Assembly (NCBI GenBank): GCA_963691655.1
Contig: OY829329.1
Location: 9,252,708 to 9,316,707 of the forward strand
DNA: 64,000 nt
Direction: 5' to 3'
Origin: Toxonevra muliebris
Taxonomy: Eukaryota > Arthropoda > Insecta > Diptera > Pallopteridae
Both the position numbers and the translations under genes were made by a program. Below the pieces are notes generated by a model that saw only the letters and a list, made by a program, of their open reading frames with translations, had not been told where the DNA came from and did not search any database. Of the stretch, positions 12,661 to 23,154 are shown one piece after another (within the stretch, counting starts at the first letter, position 1; each line of letters starts with the position of its first letter).

Positions 12661-14654
12661 TTAATTTAGGCCAATTCCAAAACCTGGATGCGTCACTTAT
12701 ATAAAATTTTAATCATGTCATTAAAAATTTAGTAACGCATTACTTTTAAATGCACCTTTGACCTTCCACCAAACTGAGATATTTACATGTTCTCCCCTCG
12801 TATATGCTCACGTATGTATAAATAATCCAACAAATAAAATATTTATTTGTTTTTCTGATGCAAATAAATACCAATATTTAAATAAATGTCAATAATTCTA
12901 CCATAAAAACCACGAGCACGACATTTATTATAATTTTTTTTGGGTTTTTAATAAAAATTTACATATCTACAATAATTTTTTTTTTTTTTTTTTTGTTGGA
13001 AATATTTTGACATTTCGCCTTCGTATAAGCAAATTTAAATTTCAGCTTCAAAATATAATCTCACATGCATTTGACAGTAAATTTTTGCAAAGATACTGCA
13101 ACTTCACAAGCTATAGTAAGCACCAACACCAACACCAATACCATTACTACTACTTTGTATTTGTTACTTTTTTTGCATTAAAAAAAAACCACAAAAAAAA
13201 AAAAAAAAAAAAAAAAACAAAATGCAAGTAGAAATAACAGTGCAAAAGTTTTAGTGGGAAAATATGTTTGTCGTAATGTAAAATGCAAACAATTTCCATG
13301 TCATTTCATTTTGAGAGACTTTTTTTCGTTGCTGTTGTTCTTGTTGTTGGTTGCTGTTGTTGTAAAATTGTTGCTGCTGCTGGTTTCTTTGTGGCAATAT
13401 GCAATTCTGCTGTTCTTTTCATTTCTTCAGTTAAGGTTTTACTTATTATTTTTTTTTTTTTCGTTTGTTAACAAAATTCAGGTTAAGGACATATGCACAT
13501 ATCTATGTATTTACTTGTATATATGTAGATATTTATGAGCTACATTTATACATATGTACAAATGTTTAAGTATTTTCAAAGAATTCTGCTGAGAATATTT
13601 TATAAAATATTAATAGTTGTTTTTTTTTTTTTTTTTTTTTGTTTTGCTTTTAATAACAACAATTTGGTTTTTAGAAAGAAATTTTTGTTGAAAGTACTAA
13701 CACATTGGGGAAGAAGAGGAAGAATCTCTTGTGCATCTCAGTATATGTGTAGATAGCATACTTTTGAAAGTAAAAATAATTGTAGAATTTTCATAAGTAA
13801 ATATTTTTGTTTTTGTGTTTTTTTTTTATTTTTTTTGTATAATAAGAGATTCTTCTTTTTAGTTAGTTACTCTGACATGAAATTATGACAAAGCTATTTG
13901 AATTGCATATGTATGTATGTATATCTTTGAATTATTTTCATTGCATACTTTTTTGGTGCTGAGAACGAAAACCAAAGGACAACAACAAAAACTACTCAAG
14001 CAAATTCGGCTGTTACTTCTTGTACTATAGTTGTTGTTTTTTTTTTTGATAACTTCTCTCTGCCCACCACACCACAACCACAAAAGTTCGTCAATTTATG
14101 AATACTCGTTGGTATTTGTTCAAATTCCAAAAATATGCAAAAATAGTGAATACCAATTGTTTTGATTTTTTCGTGTGTGTGTGCGTGTGTGTATGTTGAT
14201 TGTATGTATTTTTTTCGGCACATGTTCTCTTTGTTATTGTTGTTGTTTGTGTTACGTTTGTTTTTTTGTTTTTTTTTTTTGGTATTTTTCCTTGTTATTG
14301 TACTCTTGTGTATCCTTTTGGCTTTCAATTTACATTTGTATAAAGGATCATAGTTCAAAAGCTTCAATATAGTAGCTTCCGTATTTGTGTGTGTGAAGAT
14401 ACACCTAGTATATGCTTGTATTTTTGTGTCATTTATCATTTTTAAATATCTGCAATTCAGTTTCTGGACGATTTTTATTGATTTTATTATATGTGGTACT
14501 TTTGACATTGTTTTTTTATTTAAATGATATTTTGTTTCATGATTTTTTGTTTTGTTTTTAATGAAAATAATAATATAAAAGTAAGCAGTAGGAATGAAAT
14601 AGCAATGGAATAAAAAACAATAGCAAAAGTTCAAATATTTTTGTTCCAATAGCA
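12661..14654. other. Non-coding spacer with poly-A/T and TTG tracts
   Basis: Contains poly-T at 12975-12994, poly-A at 13192-13217, TTG-rich sequence at 13330-13380 and a poly-T at 13620-13640. The minus-strand open frame 13996-14655 is unusually long (219 codons) but reads as K/N/T/H-rich low complexity without any recognisable domain. It overlaps GT and TTG microsatellites, so it is not called as a gene. Confidence 0.45.
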
Positions 14655-14930
14655 TTTATGCTCTATTTGTCGCTTCCTTACTCAGCCTCACTCTCCCTCT
14701 CTGTCGGTGATACAAAGCGACAGCAAAATTTCATATATTGCTTTTTCCTTAACAATTATGCTCTTTTTGTCGCTTCCTAACTTATACTCACTCTCTCTGT
14801 CGCTGCTACAAAGCGACAGTAAAATTTCACATATTTTTTTTTTCCTAAACAATTATGCTCTTTTTGTCGCTTCCTTACTCAGACTCACTCTCTCTCTGTC
14901 TCTCTCTGTCGCTGCTACAAAGCAATTTAG
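14655..14930 (+). repeat. ~96-109-bp tandem repeat, 2.7 copies
   Basis: The unit runs TTATGCTCTTTTTGTCGCTT…CACTCTCTCTGTCGCTGC…TACAAAGCGACAG…AAAATTTCA. The landmark CAAAGCGA/CAAAGCA falls at 14713, 14809 and 14918, so the spacings are 96 and 109 bp; the longer one is explained by an extra CT-rich insert. CGACAG…CTGTCG inversions give each unit a small hairpin. Confidence 0.8.
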
Positions 14931-17900
14931 AACTATTTTGTTGTTGTTGTAGTTAGAGACTGCGGCCGAGTCAATTACAATAAAAAAATGTTAAACATTA
15001 CATAGTTCCGTTATTCCATTCTCACCTACTGCAACTCATTTGCTGCATAGGATTTCAAGTATGGTGGTATATAAGACTACGTCATCCACATTTCAGTTAT
15101 TCGGCTCTCAGAAAATTGAAAGAGAGAGAGCTGATGTGTCTATGATGTATGTATATTTTGTTTTTGCATTTAGATTAGCATGAACCAAAGAGCAGCCCGC
15201 ATACACACAATCATTAGAAACTACACACAGATCAGTCGATCTGTGTGGATATATAAGTGAACATCGTTGAGTTGTGTATAAGGAGTTCATAAAAATAAAT
15301 AAAATATTTTTATAAAAACTAATTAAAAAATAGTTAAAAAATATTAAAATTTAAAGGTGCCTTTGTGTAATTTAAGCAATTATAATTAAAAAAAAAAAAA
15401 TATTGAAAGTTAAAATTTTACTCACTAAAGAATTTATGCTTCATACAATAGATTAACAAACATCTTCTAAGTAAGTAAATAATTTCAAATAAATTTATAT
15501 ACAATTTGATTCTAATGTTAAACTCAAGAAGTGATATTTTCAAATAGCATGCACTAAAAAGGCGAAATAAAAATAAAAATTTAATTAAAATTACTTCAGT
15601 TCACTTCAGTTTTACCGTTTTTTTTTTCATTGAAACTTGATTCAGAAAATTTTAATATAAATCCGTTATCCACAACGGAGTTTACTGTTTTTTTTTACAT
15701 TGAATTTGTGAGAGAGGAGAGTATCAATGTATATGTAATAAATCCGTTAAGAGCAAGAGTATTATAGAGAAAGATGGTGAGAGAGGGAGCGAGAGTAAAA
15801 TAAGGAAATAAGAAACCCAAAGAGCAAGTTTGTTTTCTTTTTTGTTGTTCTCCCGATTGTATTTTAACTTTCATACTCACAAAAAAAGAGAGCTGAAAGC
15901 AGAGTCGTTTATTACTAGTAAGCCCAGTGGAAATATTTTAACTCCTCCAGTGTTTTTAGTTGTGTTTTATTTTTTTTTTCCTAATTCTTTTTTCGAAAAA
16001 TTATTTCGTGATTTTTAGATATTTCGAAAAACTTTCACTGATTCTTACACCTCATTATTTCAATTTTACCTTAGATGCCATTTACATTTACATATTTTTA
16101 ACAAATGAATGGGGGGAAAAACACACACATGAAGTAAGTTAGTATAGCTAAGTAAGGATTAAATTCAAATAAATTCAGTTTAATACACAAAAAAAAAAAA
16201 AAATGTTGAATTTTTCATGAACTTCTTCACCACTTCAACCAGCAGCTGTAGTAGTAACATAAATATAATTGCATAATTTTAAGCGCTAATGTATACGGTA
16301 AATTATAAATTATTCAAATGTGTTGTAAATCTGCATTAGCTGTTTCAATTAATGTAACATTTAAACATAAATTATGTAAACATAATTCACAGAATATTTA
16401 ATAGTAAATCAGAAAACCAAAAAAAAAAAAAATTATAATAATAGTAAAGCTCGAAAAATCCAGGGTATTGGAGCAAGCTTTTAGGTATTCAGCAGCAGCA
16501 ACAACTAAATATTTGTATTTCGAAATTGTTTTAAAAACTTTGATTAAAATTTAGAAATATATTAAAAATACATTAAAATGTTTTTGCATGTTTGTATGTA
16601 AATATATAATCAATTTCCAGCAAGCAATAAAATAAACACAAATGCCAATATGCCAAACACATGAACATGAGCCAAGAGAACGAGTATTTATGTGTGTATA
16701 TGTGTGCGAATATATGCACGTTTCGCGCGCAATTAAAATTTAATTTGTGTCAATTTTATTTGCAAACATATATGGTATATGTATGTGTGAGTGTGTGAGA
16801 GCATCAGTTTTTAGCTAAACAAATCGCATTTGAAAATCAAACTCTCGTTTTTACGCTCACTCTCTCTCTCACTCTCTTACTCTCTTTATTACTCTCTTTG
16901 GTATGTAGTAAAAATTTTTGCATTTAATTATTGCAATTTTATTCAAAATTTCTGTTTTGTACTTAAAATTAATTAAATAATTAATTGAGTAAAAATAATA
17001 AAAATAAAAAGAAAAATGTTCCTCATTTAAAATTCAATTAAATGCAATTATTTTCTATACAAATGCCTAAAAGTATGCTTTAATTAATATCATGTATATA
17101 AATTCAAATGCATTTACATATGCATGAATATGTTTAACTTCTTTTTCCATTCCCATTTTCTACTCTAATCAAACTGCTACTAAACCTTTAAATAGTTTTC
17201 ACATACACACACACACACATACATACATTTCACATATACATACTTATATTAAATAAAAAAGTAAATTCCCTTGCTATACATTTCGTGCTTACCTCAATTA
17301 CCACAACTAATGCACAATTTATTATATTTGATTTGTTGTTGGCGTTGTTGTGTCACGTGTCAAAAGTGATTTACATGAATTTATAAATATGTATAACAAA
17401 AGTATCTTTATATTATGTAAATAAGTGCATTTTGTGTGCCGAGTAAGTGTTGCCGTTGCTCATTCTTCTTTTTCTTTCTTTTTAATGGAGACAGTTTCAT
17501 TCTGTCACAGTGTTGTTCTACTTTAGTATGAATGTGGTGGGGGAGCTGACACACCCAAGAGCTTTAACTGTTTTATCATATATATAACCCATAATAAGTA
17601 GATTTTAGAGGAGTTTTTCTTTAGGTGTGGCAATTTTCAAACCTTTTTCTTATTGAAAATCGTAGCCTGCGAGAAACTATATCTATTTTTTTTTTTCTGT
17701 AATGCACGAAAATTCTTCAAGTTGTATTAAATATAGGTATGACAGTTTTTCAGTTCCCCTAAGCTAGAGTTCAGTTTAGAGTTGATTTTAGGAGGTCAGA
17801 AGTTCTATGGATTTTCTAAAGCACTAACTACATTGACCCATTATATTTGATTCAAATGGAAGATAAAATATTAAAGCAAAGAGAAAAAGTACAGGGAAGA

Positions 17901-18065
17901 AGAAGAGGAAAAAGAAAAGAGATTCTTATGTAGTTTACCTCTTCTCGCCACTTCTTAGTTGTTTAATCTTGAAACAAAGAAGTTAATGGTAGAAAGAAAA
18001 AACTCTGTGTGATCGTCAACCATATTTTGTTTTTGGATATAAATTTTCATTAATTATTCATTGAT
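14931..18065. other. Non-coding spacer; family D fragment near 15800
   Basis: AT-rich sequence with poly-A runs, (CA)n near 17206 and CT tracts near 16858. A fragment of family D (GAAACCCAAAGAGCAAGTTTG, about 15808-15828) is recognisable. An exact copy of the dispersed 15-mer GCCTAAAAGTATGCT lies at 17065-17079. No gene is supported. Confidence 0.45.
17065..17079 (+). promoter_or_regulatory. Dispersed 15-mer GCCTAAAAGTATGCT, exact copy
   Basis: Exact match to the 15-mer that recurs at 20529 and, with one or a few changes, at 19906, 19941, 19976, 26942, 29298 and 40391 on the + strand and at 26260, 45557 and 61504 on the - strand. It lies in AT-rich single-copy-looking sequence rather than in a tandem array. 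Function is unknown; a protein-binding site is one option, and a relic of a short mobile unit is another. Confidence 0.4.
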
Positions 18066-18303
18066 CAAAAATTAAGTGAGGAACAGAATGTGAAGCGTGA
18101 AGTAACAATCTGTTAAAAGTAAAATGTATACATTTTCATTGTAATCAAACACAATGGTGCGTTTTCCGGATGCAAAATTAAAAAAAAAACTGCTTTCAAA
18201 GTGTGTCAGAAACGCGTCACTGAGTGAAAATGTATACATTTTACCTTTAACAGATTGTTACTCTATGCTTCAGCTTCACATTCTGTTTCTCACTTTATTT
18301 TTA
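18066..18303. mobile_element. Long inverted-repeat (foldback/MITE-like) element
   Basis: The left arm (18066-18138) and right arm (18225-18303) are near-perfect inverted copies of each other. Shared words, read outward to inward, are AAGTGAG, AACAGAATGTGAAGC, AGTAACAATCTGTTAAA and AAAATGTATACATTTTCA. The loop is about 86 bp. The transcript would fold into a hairpin of about 75 bp. It has no coding capacity and no convincing target duplication, so it is best called a foldback-type MITE. An unannotated hairpin-RNA locus is a less likely alternative. Confidence 0.8.
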
Positions 18304-18384
18304 TACGTTTTTATACATCACTAATATCACATATCGATATGTAAACACTAACACATACACAATAAATCTCATCTGTTCTTTGTT

Positions 18385-18765
18385 CCCTCTCCACAACACA
18401 ATACCGTTTAACCAAAAAAGATGTGAGAGAACTTGTCGTTGCGTTCTCGTAAATGTAGCCGAGCAGCCAAAAGTACATAATATATTTATTACTACAAAAC
18501 TACAACTGTACTTAAATGAGAGAGTATTAGTTGAAAAGAAAGAGATCAAGAGAAGTGCGAGGAATTATTGTTAACTGCAAAAGCAACCGAGTAGCCAAGA
18601 GCACATAATTCATTTATTACAACAAAAGTTCAATTGCACTCAAGAGTATTAGTTTAAAGAGAAGAGATCAAGAGAACAAGAAATTCAAAAAGCAAGTTTG
18701 TGTTCATTGGTTTTGTTTGTCGATTGTGTTGCTGCACGAAGGAGAAAAGACGAAAGCTGAGTTGT
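18385..18765 (+). mobile_element. Dispersed repeat family D (plus-orientation copy)
   Basis: Begins near CACAATACCGTTTAACCAAA and carries two internal units: …CCAAAAGTACATAATATATTTATTAC…GAGAGAGTATTAGTTGAAA and a second starting near 18590 (GAGTAGCCAAGAGCACATAA). It closes with AAAGCAAGTTTGTGTTC. It is the inverted counterpart of 9850-10345 and 34560-34895. It lies about 80 bp after the foldback element. No protein is encoded. Confidence 0.75.
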
Positions 18766-18779
18766 TTGATTCCTTAAAG

Positions 18780-19066
18780 TAATGTACTGGGTAACGGGGT
18801 AAAAATAATATTTTCCCTTAAAGAGAGTGAACGCCATTTAAAGCTGAGAGAGCGCAATCTGGAATGTTTTCTTCACTGTGATTAAAGTTGCCAATCTAAT
18901 GCGCTAGTAACAAAATCTTTTATTTTTTTGTTGTCGTTTTATTCAATAAGTAGGCAGCACTGATTTTCTCTCTTACGCTCTCACTGCAAGAGAGCGGAAA
19001 ACTTCATATGAAAAAAAAAAAACGATAGAAAATGCGTCACTCGGTTTTCGAATACACCTTAACCTG
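18780..19066 (+). mobile_element. Chimeric MITE: family C left part joined to family A right part
   Basis: Bases 18785-18960 follow the internal sequence of the element at 22141-23083 (GGGTAACGGGGTAAAA, TAAAGTTGCCAATCTAATGCG, AATAAGTAGGCAGCACTGATTTTCTC). From about 18966 the sequence becomes family A (TTACGCTCTCAC…GAGAGCGGAAAACTTCATATGAAAA…GCGTCACTCGG). Either one element inserted into the other with loss of ends, or the two families recombined. Confidence 0.65.
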
Positions 19067-19430
19067 TTATTCCGTTAGCCAGCACTATATTATAAAAAGT
19101 GAATAGAGTAAACGCTTATGGTGTATGTTATATGATTTATCTTTATTTTTGTCGAGGAAAATTTTTTCAACTCCTCACAAAAGTTTACTTTCATAACCAA
19201 ATGCGTTGTCGTGTCAAAAAATATCATTCTTGATAGGGTTATAATACATATTGTTGTAGCTTAATCTTCTAAAGTCTTCGGGTAGATATTTTCGCTCCAT
19301 TTAAAAGTTTTTTTGAATCAAGATTCTCGATCTTAATATATCAGCTATTCACCGGGAAGGGAGAGGAAAGAGGTTTACTTCCAAAATACTGTCTTTCTTT
19401 GTATCCAATATTAGGCTAGGTTAGTTTATG

Positions 19431-19580
19431 TTAGGTTAGGTTAGGTTAGGTTAGGTTAGGTCAGGTTAGATTAGGTTAGGTTAGGTTAGGTTAGGTTAGG
19501 TTAGGTTAGGTTAGGTTAGGTTAGGTTAGGTTAGGTTAGGTTAGGTTAGGTTAGGTTAGGTTAGGTTAGGTTAGGTTAGG
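19431..19580 (+). repeat. Interstitial (TTAGG)30 array
   Basis: Thirty pentamers of TTAGG in 150 bp, with two variants (TCAGG, TTAGA). TTAGG is the canonical arthropod telomere repeat, which Diptera are known to have lost as a telomere. The tract is interstitial and abuts a tRNA-like sequence, from which it is separated only by TTATGTTATGTTTGGTT. The likeliest reading is that it is the microsatellite tail of a minus-strand SINE, reading (CCTAA)n. Confidence 0.9.
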
Positions 19581-19597
19581 TTATGTTATGTTTGGTT

Positions 19598-19671
19598 ACG
19601 AAAACGGGAATCGAACCCGAACCTCCCGGATAAAAGTCTAGAGCACTTCCCACTAGACTATCGAGATCGTC
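19598..19671 (-). mobile_element. tRNA-like SINE head (or tRNA pseudogene)
   Basis: Read on the minus strand there is an A box, TAGTCTAGTGG (19650-19660), and a B box, GGTTCGATTCC (19607-19617), at tRNA-like spacing. They are followed downstream on that strand by the (CCTAA)n tract. The T-arm CGGG-TTCGATT-CCCG pairs, but the acceptor stem pairs over only about four positions and no regular anticodon stem forms. A working tRNA is therefore unlikely. A tRNA-derived SINE, with internal RNA polymerase III promoter and microsatellite tail, fits best. Confidence 0.7.
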
Positions 19672-21960
19672 TATTGGAACATAAGTTTTTCAAACTCAAA
19701 ACTCGCTTTTAAATGCTGAATTTTAAACAAATTAAAACAAAAATTTATTCTTTCATCAGTTTAAAATAACAACCTGGACAAGTTTCTGTAATAAACAATT
19801 CGTAAAAAATTAAAAAAAAAAAAATAAGCTATTTAAAATTATGTTTCTTTTTTAATTCTATAATTCCTAAAACTAATCCTCTTTTTAATTCAGATTTGTT
19901 TGTATGCCCGAAAGTATGCTTAAAAATTACACATTCTGCAGCTTAAAAATATGTTTAAATATTATTCATACTTCAGCCTAAAAATATGCTTAAATATTAT
20001 TCATGCTTCAGCTCATTCACTCTCACAAAGCTTGACATGTTTACAACTCATAACTCTTACTTATTCTTAAGTCAAAATGTTAACTGTCAAAATGATGATG
20101 ATGATGACGACGACAACGATAGCATGTCTTTTTATTAGTTGTTATATTTTGTTTTTTTTCTTGCGTTCTTTTTCAACAACCACCAACAACTACATAGATA
20201 AAACATAAACTATGTATGCAATGAAATATGAGGCTCAACGTGGGTGTCAAGCACGATTTATTCATTGACAAATATATATGAGTTTCTAAATAATAATAAT
20301 GTTGTCAAAATAAAGAGATGTTAGTTAATATTATTAAATTATTAATAGGAAGAGATATATGTAGCCAAATGCTAGTGTGTATATATTAAAGAATATTCAC
20401 ATACAAGGAAAACATTAAAAATTCAAGTGATCAAAAATTCATTTAAATTTAATATTTCAATGTATAATCAACCGTAAAAATTTATCTTAAATATTAAGCA
20501 AATTATAAAATGTGACATTATTGATAATGCCTAAAAGTATGCTTATTATTTTTCTAATTTGATTAAAGAAGCAAAAGGAAAAATCAATAACTGTCTCCCA
20601 CATGTTTCATATATTTTATCTATACATATAATCAGGATATTTTATGATATATTATTTTTCGTAAATGTGGTAAAAATATTTCTACCAATTTATTAACACA
20701 TGCAAATGATAAACACACACACATAGTATACACACATATGTAGAAATTTACAAAGTTACAATTACATTTTAAAATTGCAGGTGTATGCGTTACATACAAA
20801 TTTCAAATCAATCAATAAATAAATGGAATGAAAATCAATTTGTTGGTTTTACCACAAACACAAACACACACACACACACACACACATACATTCAAATAAA
20901 TGCTCACATATATGCTACCAAATTATATAACACACACACACACATACACATACATGCACACATTTACTCTCTTCCTCGTATTTACATACATTTGAAAACG
21001 TAAATGGAAATATAAATTTGTGGCTGTCTTTATTTGGCATGTTTGCATTTGTTGTATTTGTATTTATGCGTTTCGTGTGTATGTGTGTGTGCGTATGCAT
21101 GTGTGTGTTACAAAATTTACAAAATTACAATATTTCAAATTTTAATAATATATTTATGAGCTTCGTTTCGTGTTTCGAGGATTTAATTTTTTTATTATGA
21201 TTTTTTTTTTTTTTTTTTCATTACAGCAAGAGATTGAAATGCATGCGGTTAGTTCAAACAGAAAATTATTTGCCAAAGCAAATCAATGACACACAAACAT
21301 TTCAAGTATTAAGCTTTTTGTATTTACAAAACAAACTTAAAATTGTTGCAGATTTTTAATTAAATTTTTATATCTATTTTGTTGTTCATTTTATTAGCGT
21401 TTGTTTTTCGTAAAGTTGTAAAAAAATTTTAATTAAATGTTTAAAAAATTTAATGGCAAAAAAAAAAAAAACACTGCACTACTCTTTTTTGTTTTGTCGT
21501 GGGGGTTTTGAACTGATTGAGCTTTGAATTCTTGGCACGATTTTTTATTCTGATTAGGTCGTTTTTTTGATTCACAGTTTTAGTCTAACTATTGGTCGGT
21601 TTAGGTCCGATAGGTTTGGCGCCTGATCGATATTATTCAAGAAATTATTTTTACTAAAATCACATGCCATTCTGGTCTCTTTTCCTTTAATAGTTTCTCT
21701 TTTTTGTTACAGTCGCATTAATTTAATTTTTTCTAAAGCGCCATCTGGTGCTGAAAAAATTCTAAATAATATTGTTGGAAATCCCTGAGTTTTATTGACT
21801 TTCAGATAAGCTTAAGTTTATAAAACTTCAATTATGCTTTCTATTTTTAATTAATTTTAAACTTTTTAAACTGAATCGCAGGACAAAAATCTCACAACGG
21901 AAAATTCTATTTTAATTGTTTACCAAAGCTTTCGAGAATCTAAAAACTGATATCAATGAT
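19672..21960. other. Non-coding spacer; cluster of the dispersed 15-mer; CA repeats
   Basis: Holds four relatives of GCCTAAAAGTATGCT within 640 bp (19906-19920, 19941-19955, 19976-19990, 20529-20543). It also has CA/TG microsatellites at 20858-20886, 20930-20955 and 21078-21108 and poly-T at 21206-21219. Around 21555-21600 there are a few GGTC/TAGTCTAA words reminiscent of the 10690-12660 array. No gene is supported. Confidence 0.5.
20529..20543 (+). promoter_or_regulatory. Dispersed 15-mer GCCTAAAAGTATGCT, exact copy
   Basis: Second exact copy of the 15-mer, 3.46 kb from the one at 17065. The flanks differ (AATG before and TATTATTTT after, against AAAT before and TTAATTAAT after). Similarity is therefore limited to the motif and a base or two around it, which argues against a long transposon copy. 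Confidence 0.4.
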
Positions 21961-21979
21961 CAAGGTAACCTTTCACTTT

Positions 21980-22115
21980 CACCACCTTCCTTTTCTCCTT
22001 TTCTATTCCTCCTCATTTGCTTATTCCATATCTTCTCTCTTTTCTCGCACTTCCCTACTCCTTTCTGTTTCATCATGCTTTCTCACTCTTTCCTGGTCCA
22101 TTTCAAAGATGCGAG
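21980..22115. repeat. Short polypyrimidine tract
   Basis: C/T-rich stretch (CACCTTCCTTTTCTCC, TCTCTCTTTTCTCGC) just before the TIR element at 22141. It resembles the much longer tract at 23155-24463 that begins on the other side of the element. The TIR element may have inserted into one pre-existing polypyrimidine region. The open frames in it are S/F/L-rich and spurious. Confidence 0.6.
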
Positions 22116-22140
22116 AAATGTATAAAAAAAAAAATAAATA

Positions 22141-23083
22141 GCCCTATTCACTCTTTAGAGCAGGAATGCCCAAAAGTTTCTCATGGCAGTGCAAACACCA
22201 ATACATATAAACTTTATTATTATAAACTCATACGTTAGACAACAACAAAATGTACGTTAAAGACCAACAAAGTATACGAGAGTGATGTCTCTCTGAGTGC
22301 TTTTACAAAAACAAATGTGCTCCGAGTGTATGGGTGTATAGGTGTGTGAGTGTGGGCACCCCTGCTTTAGAGTAAAGCTTTGAGTAACGGGATAAGAGAG
22401 TAATGTTTTCTCTTAGAGAGTGAGCGCATCTAAAACTGAGAGAGTGCTCTCAAGAGTAAATATCAATCCTCTGCTTTTGTTCTCTTCGAACAATGTTGCC
22501 AATTTAATCCGCTGACAACATTGAACTTTCCCCTAAGTTTTTGTTGTCATATAAAATAATAAGTAGACAACACTGATTTTCTCTTTTACTCAGAATAATA
22601 GTGTAACAAATATTTTAGTCAAGACTCAAACCAGAGTAAAAATGTAAACTGAGGGTAAAAACAAATACTGTGTATTTTGTTATTGTAAAGTAATTTTGTA
22701 GTACACTTTTAACCCTTTAGTCTCAAATTGTTGATTGCTTTAAACAAAAAATTTGGTATTGAACAATTTTGATGTATGTAAAAAGCATAAATCTGATAAA
22801 AAAAACCCAAAATATTTAATTTTATAAAGCCGGATAGGTTGAATGCCTTAAAGTATTTCCTGCTGAATAAAGTTTAATTTTCCTGTTTTTCACAAATTTT
22901 TTACTTTGACTGTTTTTCTTTAAAAGCTTGAGAAATTCCACAAACGATATGATAAAATGTAGCAACAAAAAACAATTAAGGTGATAATTATACCCTATTT
23001 TGTTGAAGGCTGTCTAGAGGCACGCTTAGGAACTAAAGCGTTAAGCTGTTACCTAGCACTTTACTCTAAAACGTGAATAGGGC
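22141..23083. mobile_element. MITE family C, most complete copy, TA-flanked
   Basis: Ends are GCCCTATTCAC at 22141 and its exact inverse GTGAATAGGGC at 23083, each bordered by TA (22139-22140 and 23084-23085). Inverted similarity continues inward for about 40 bp (TTTAGAGTAAAG, GTAAC). With the nested hAT and its duplicated 8 bp removed, the element is about 730 bp and non-coding. TA borders fit a Tc1/mariner-type target, but no transposase remains. Relatives lie at 18780-18960 and, inverted, at 40852-41366. Confidence 0.8.
22161..22364 (+). mobile_element. hAT MITE nested in family C, perfect 8-bp TSD
   Basis: The 204-bp element starts CAGGAATGCCCA and ends TGGGCACCCCTG, a 12-bp inverted repeat with two mismatches. 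Both sides carry the identical 8-bp duplication CTTTAGAG (22153-22160 and 22365-22372). An 8-bp duplication with CAG…CTG ends is diagnostic of hAT. Internal sequence (GCAAACACCAATACATATAA, CAACAACAAAATGTACGTT) is shared with 62272-62690 and, inverted, 34226-34547. It sits 20 bp inside the left end of the family-C element. Confidence 0.92.
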
Positions 23084-23154
23084 TATTGATTTTGAAAATT
23101 TTTTTTACACAAATGACCCCTGTTAATTTCAATTTGTTCTCCTTTCAGAGCAGG

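Noticed and set aside
13996..14655. 219-codon minus-strand open frame
   Set aside because: K/N/T/H-rich low complexity, overlaps GT and TTG microsatellites, no domain or signal recognised. An AT-rich window this size can yield such a frame by chance.
19598..19671. Functional tRNA gene on the minus strand
   Set aside because: A and B boxes are present, but the acceptor and anticodon stems do not pair properly; better explained as a SINE head or pseudogene.
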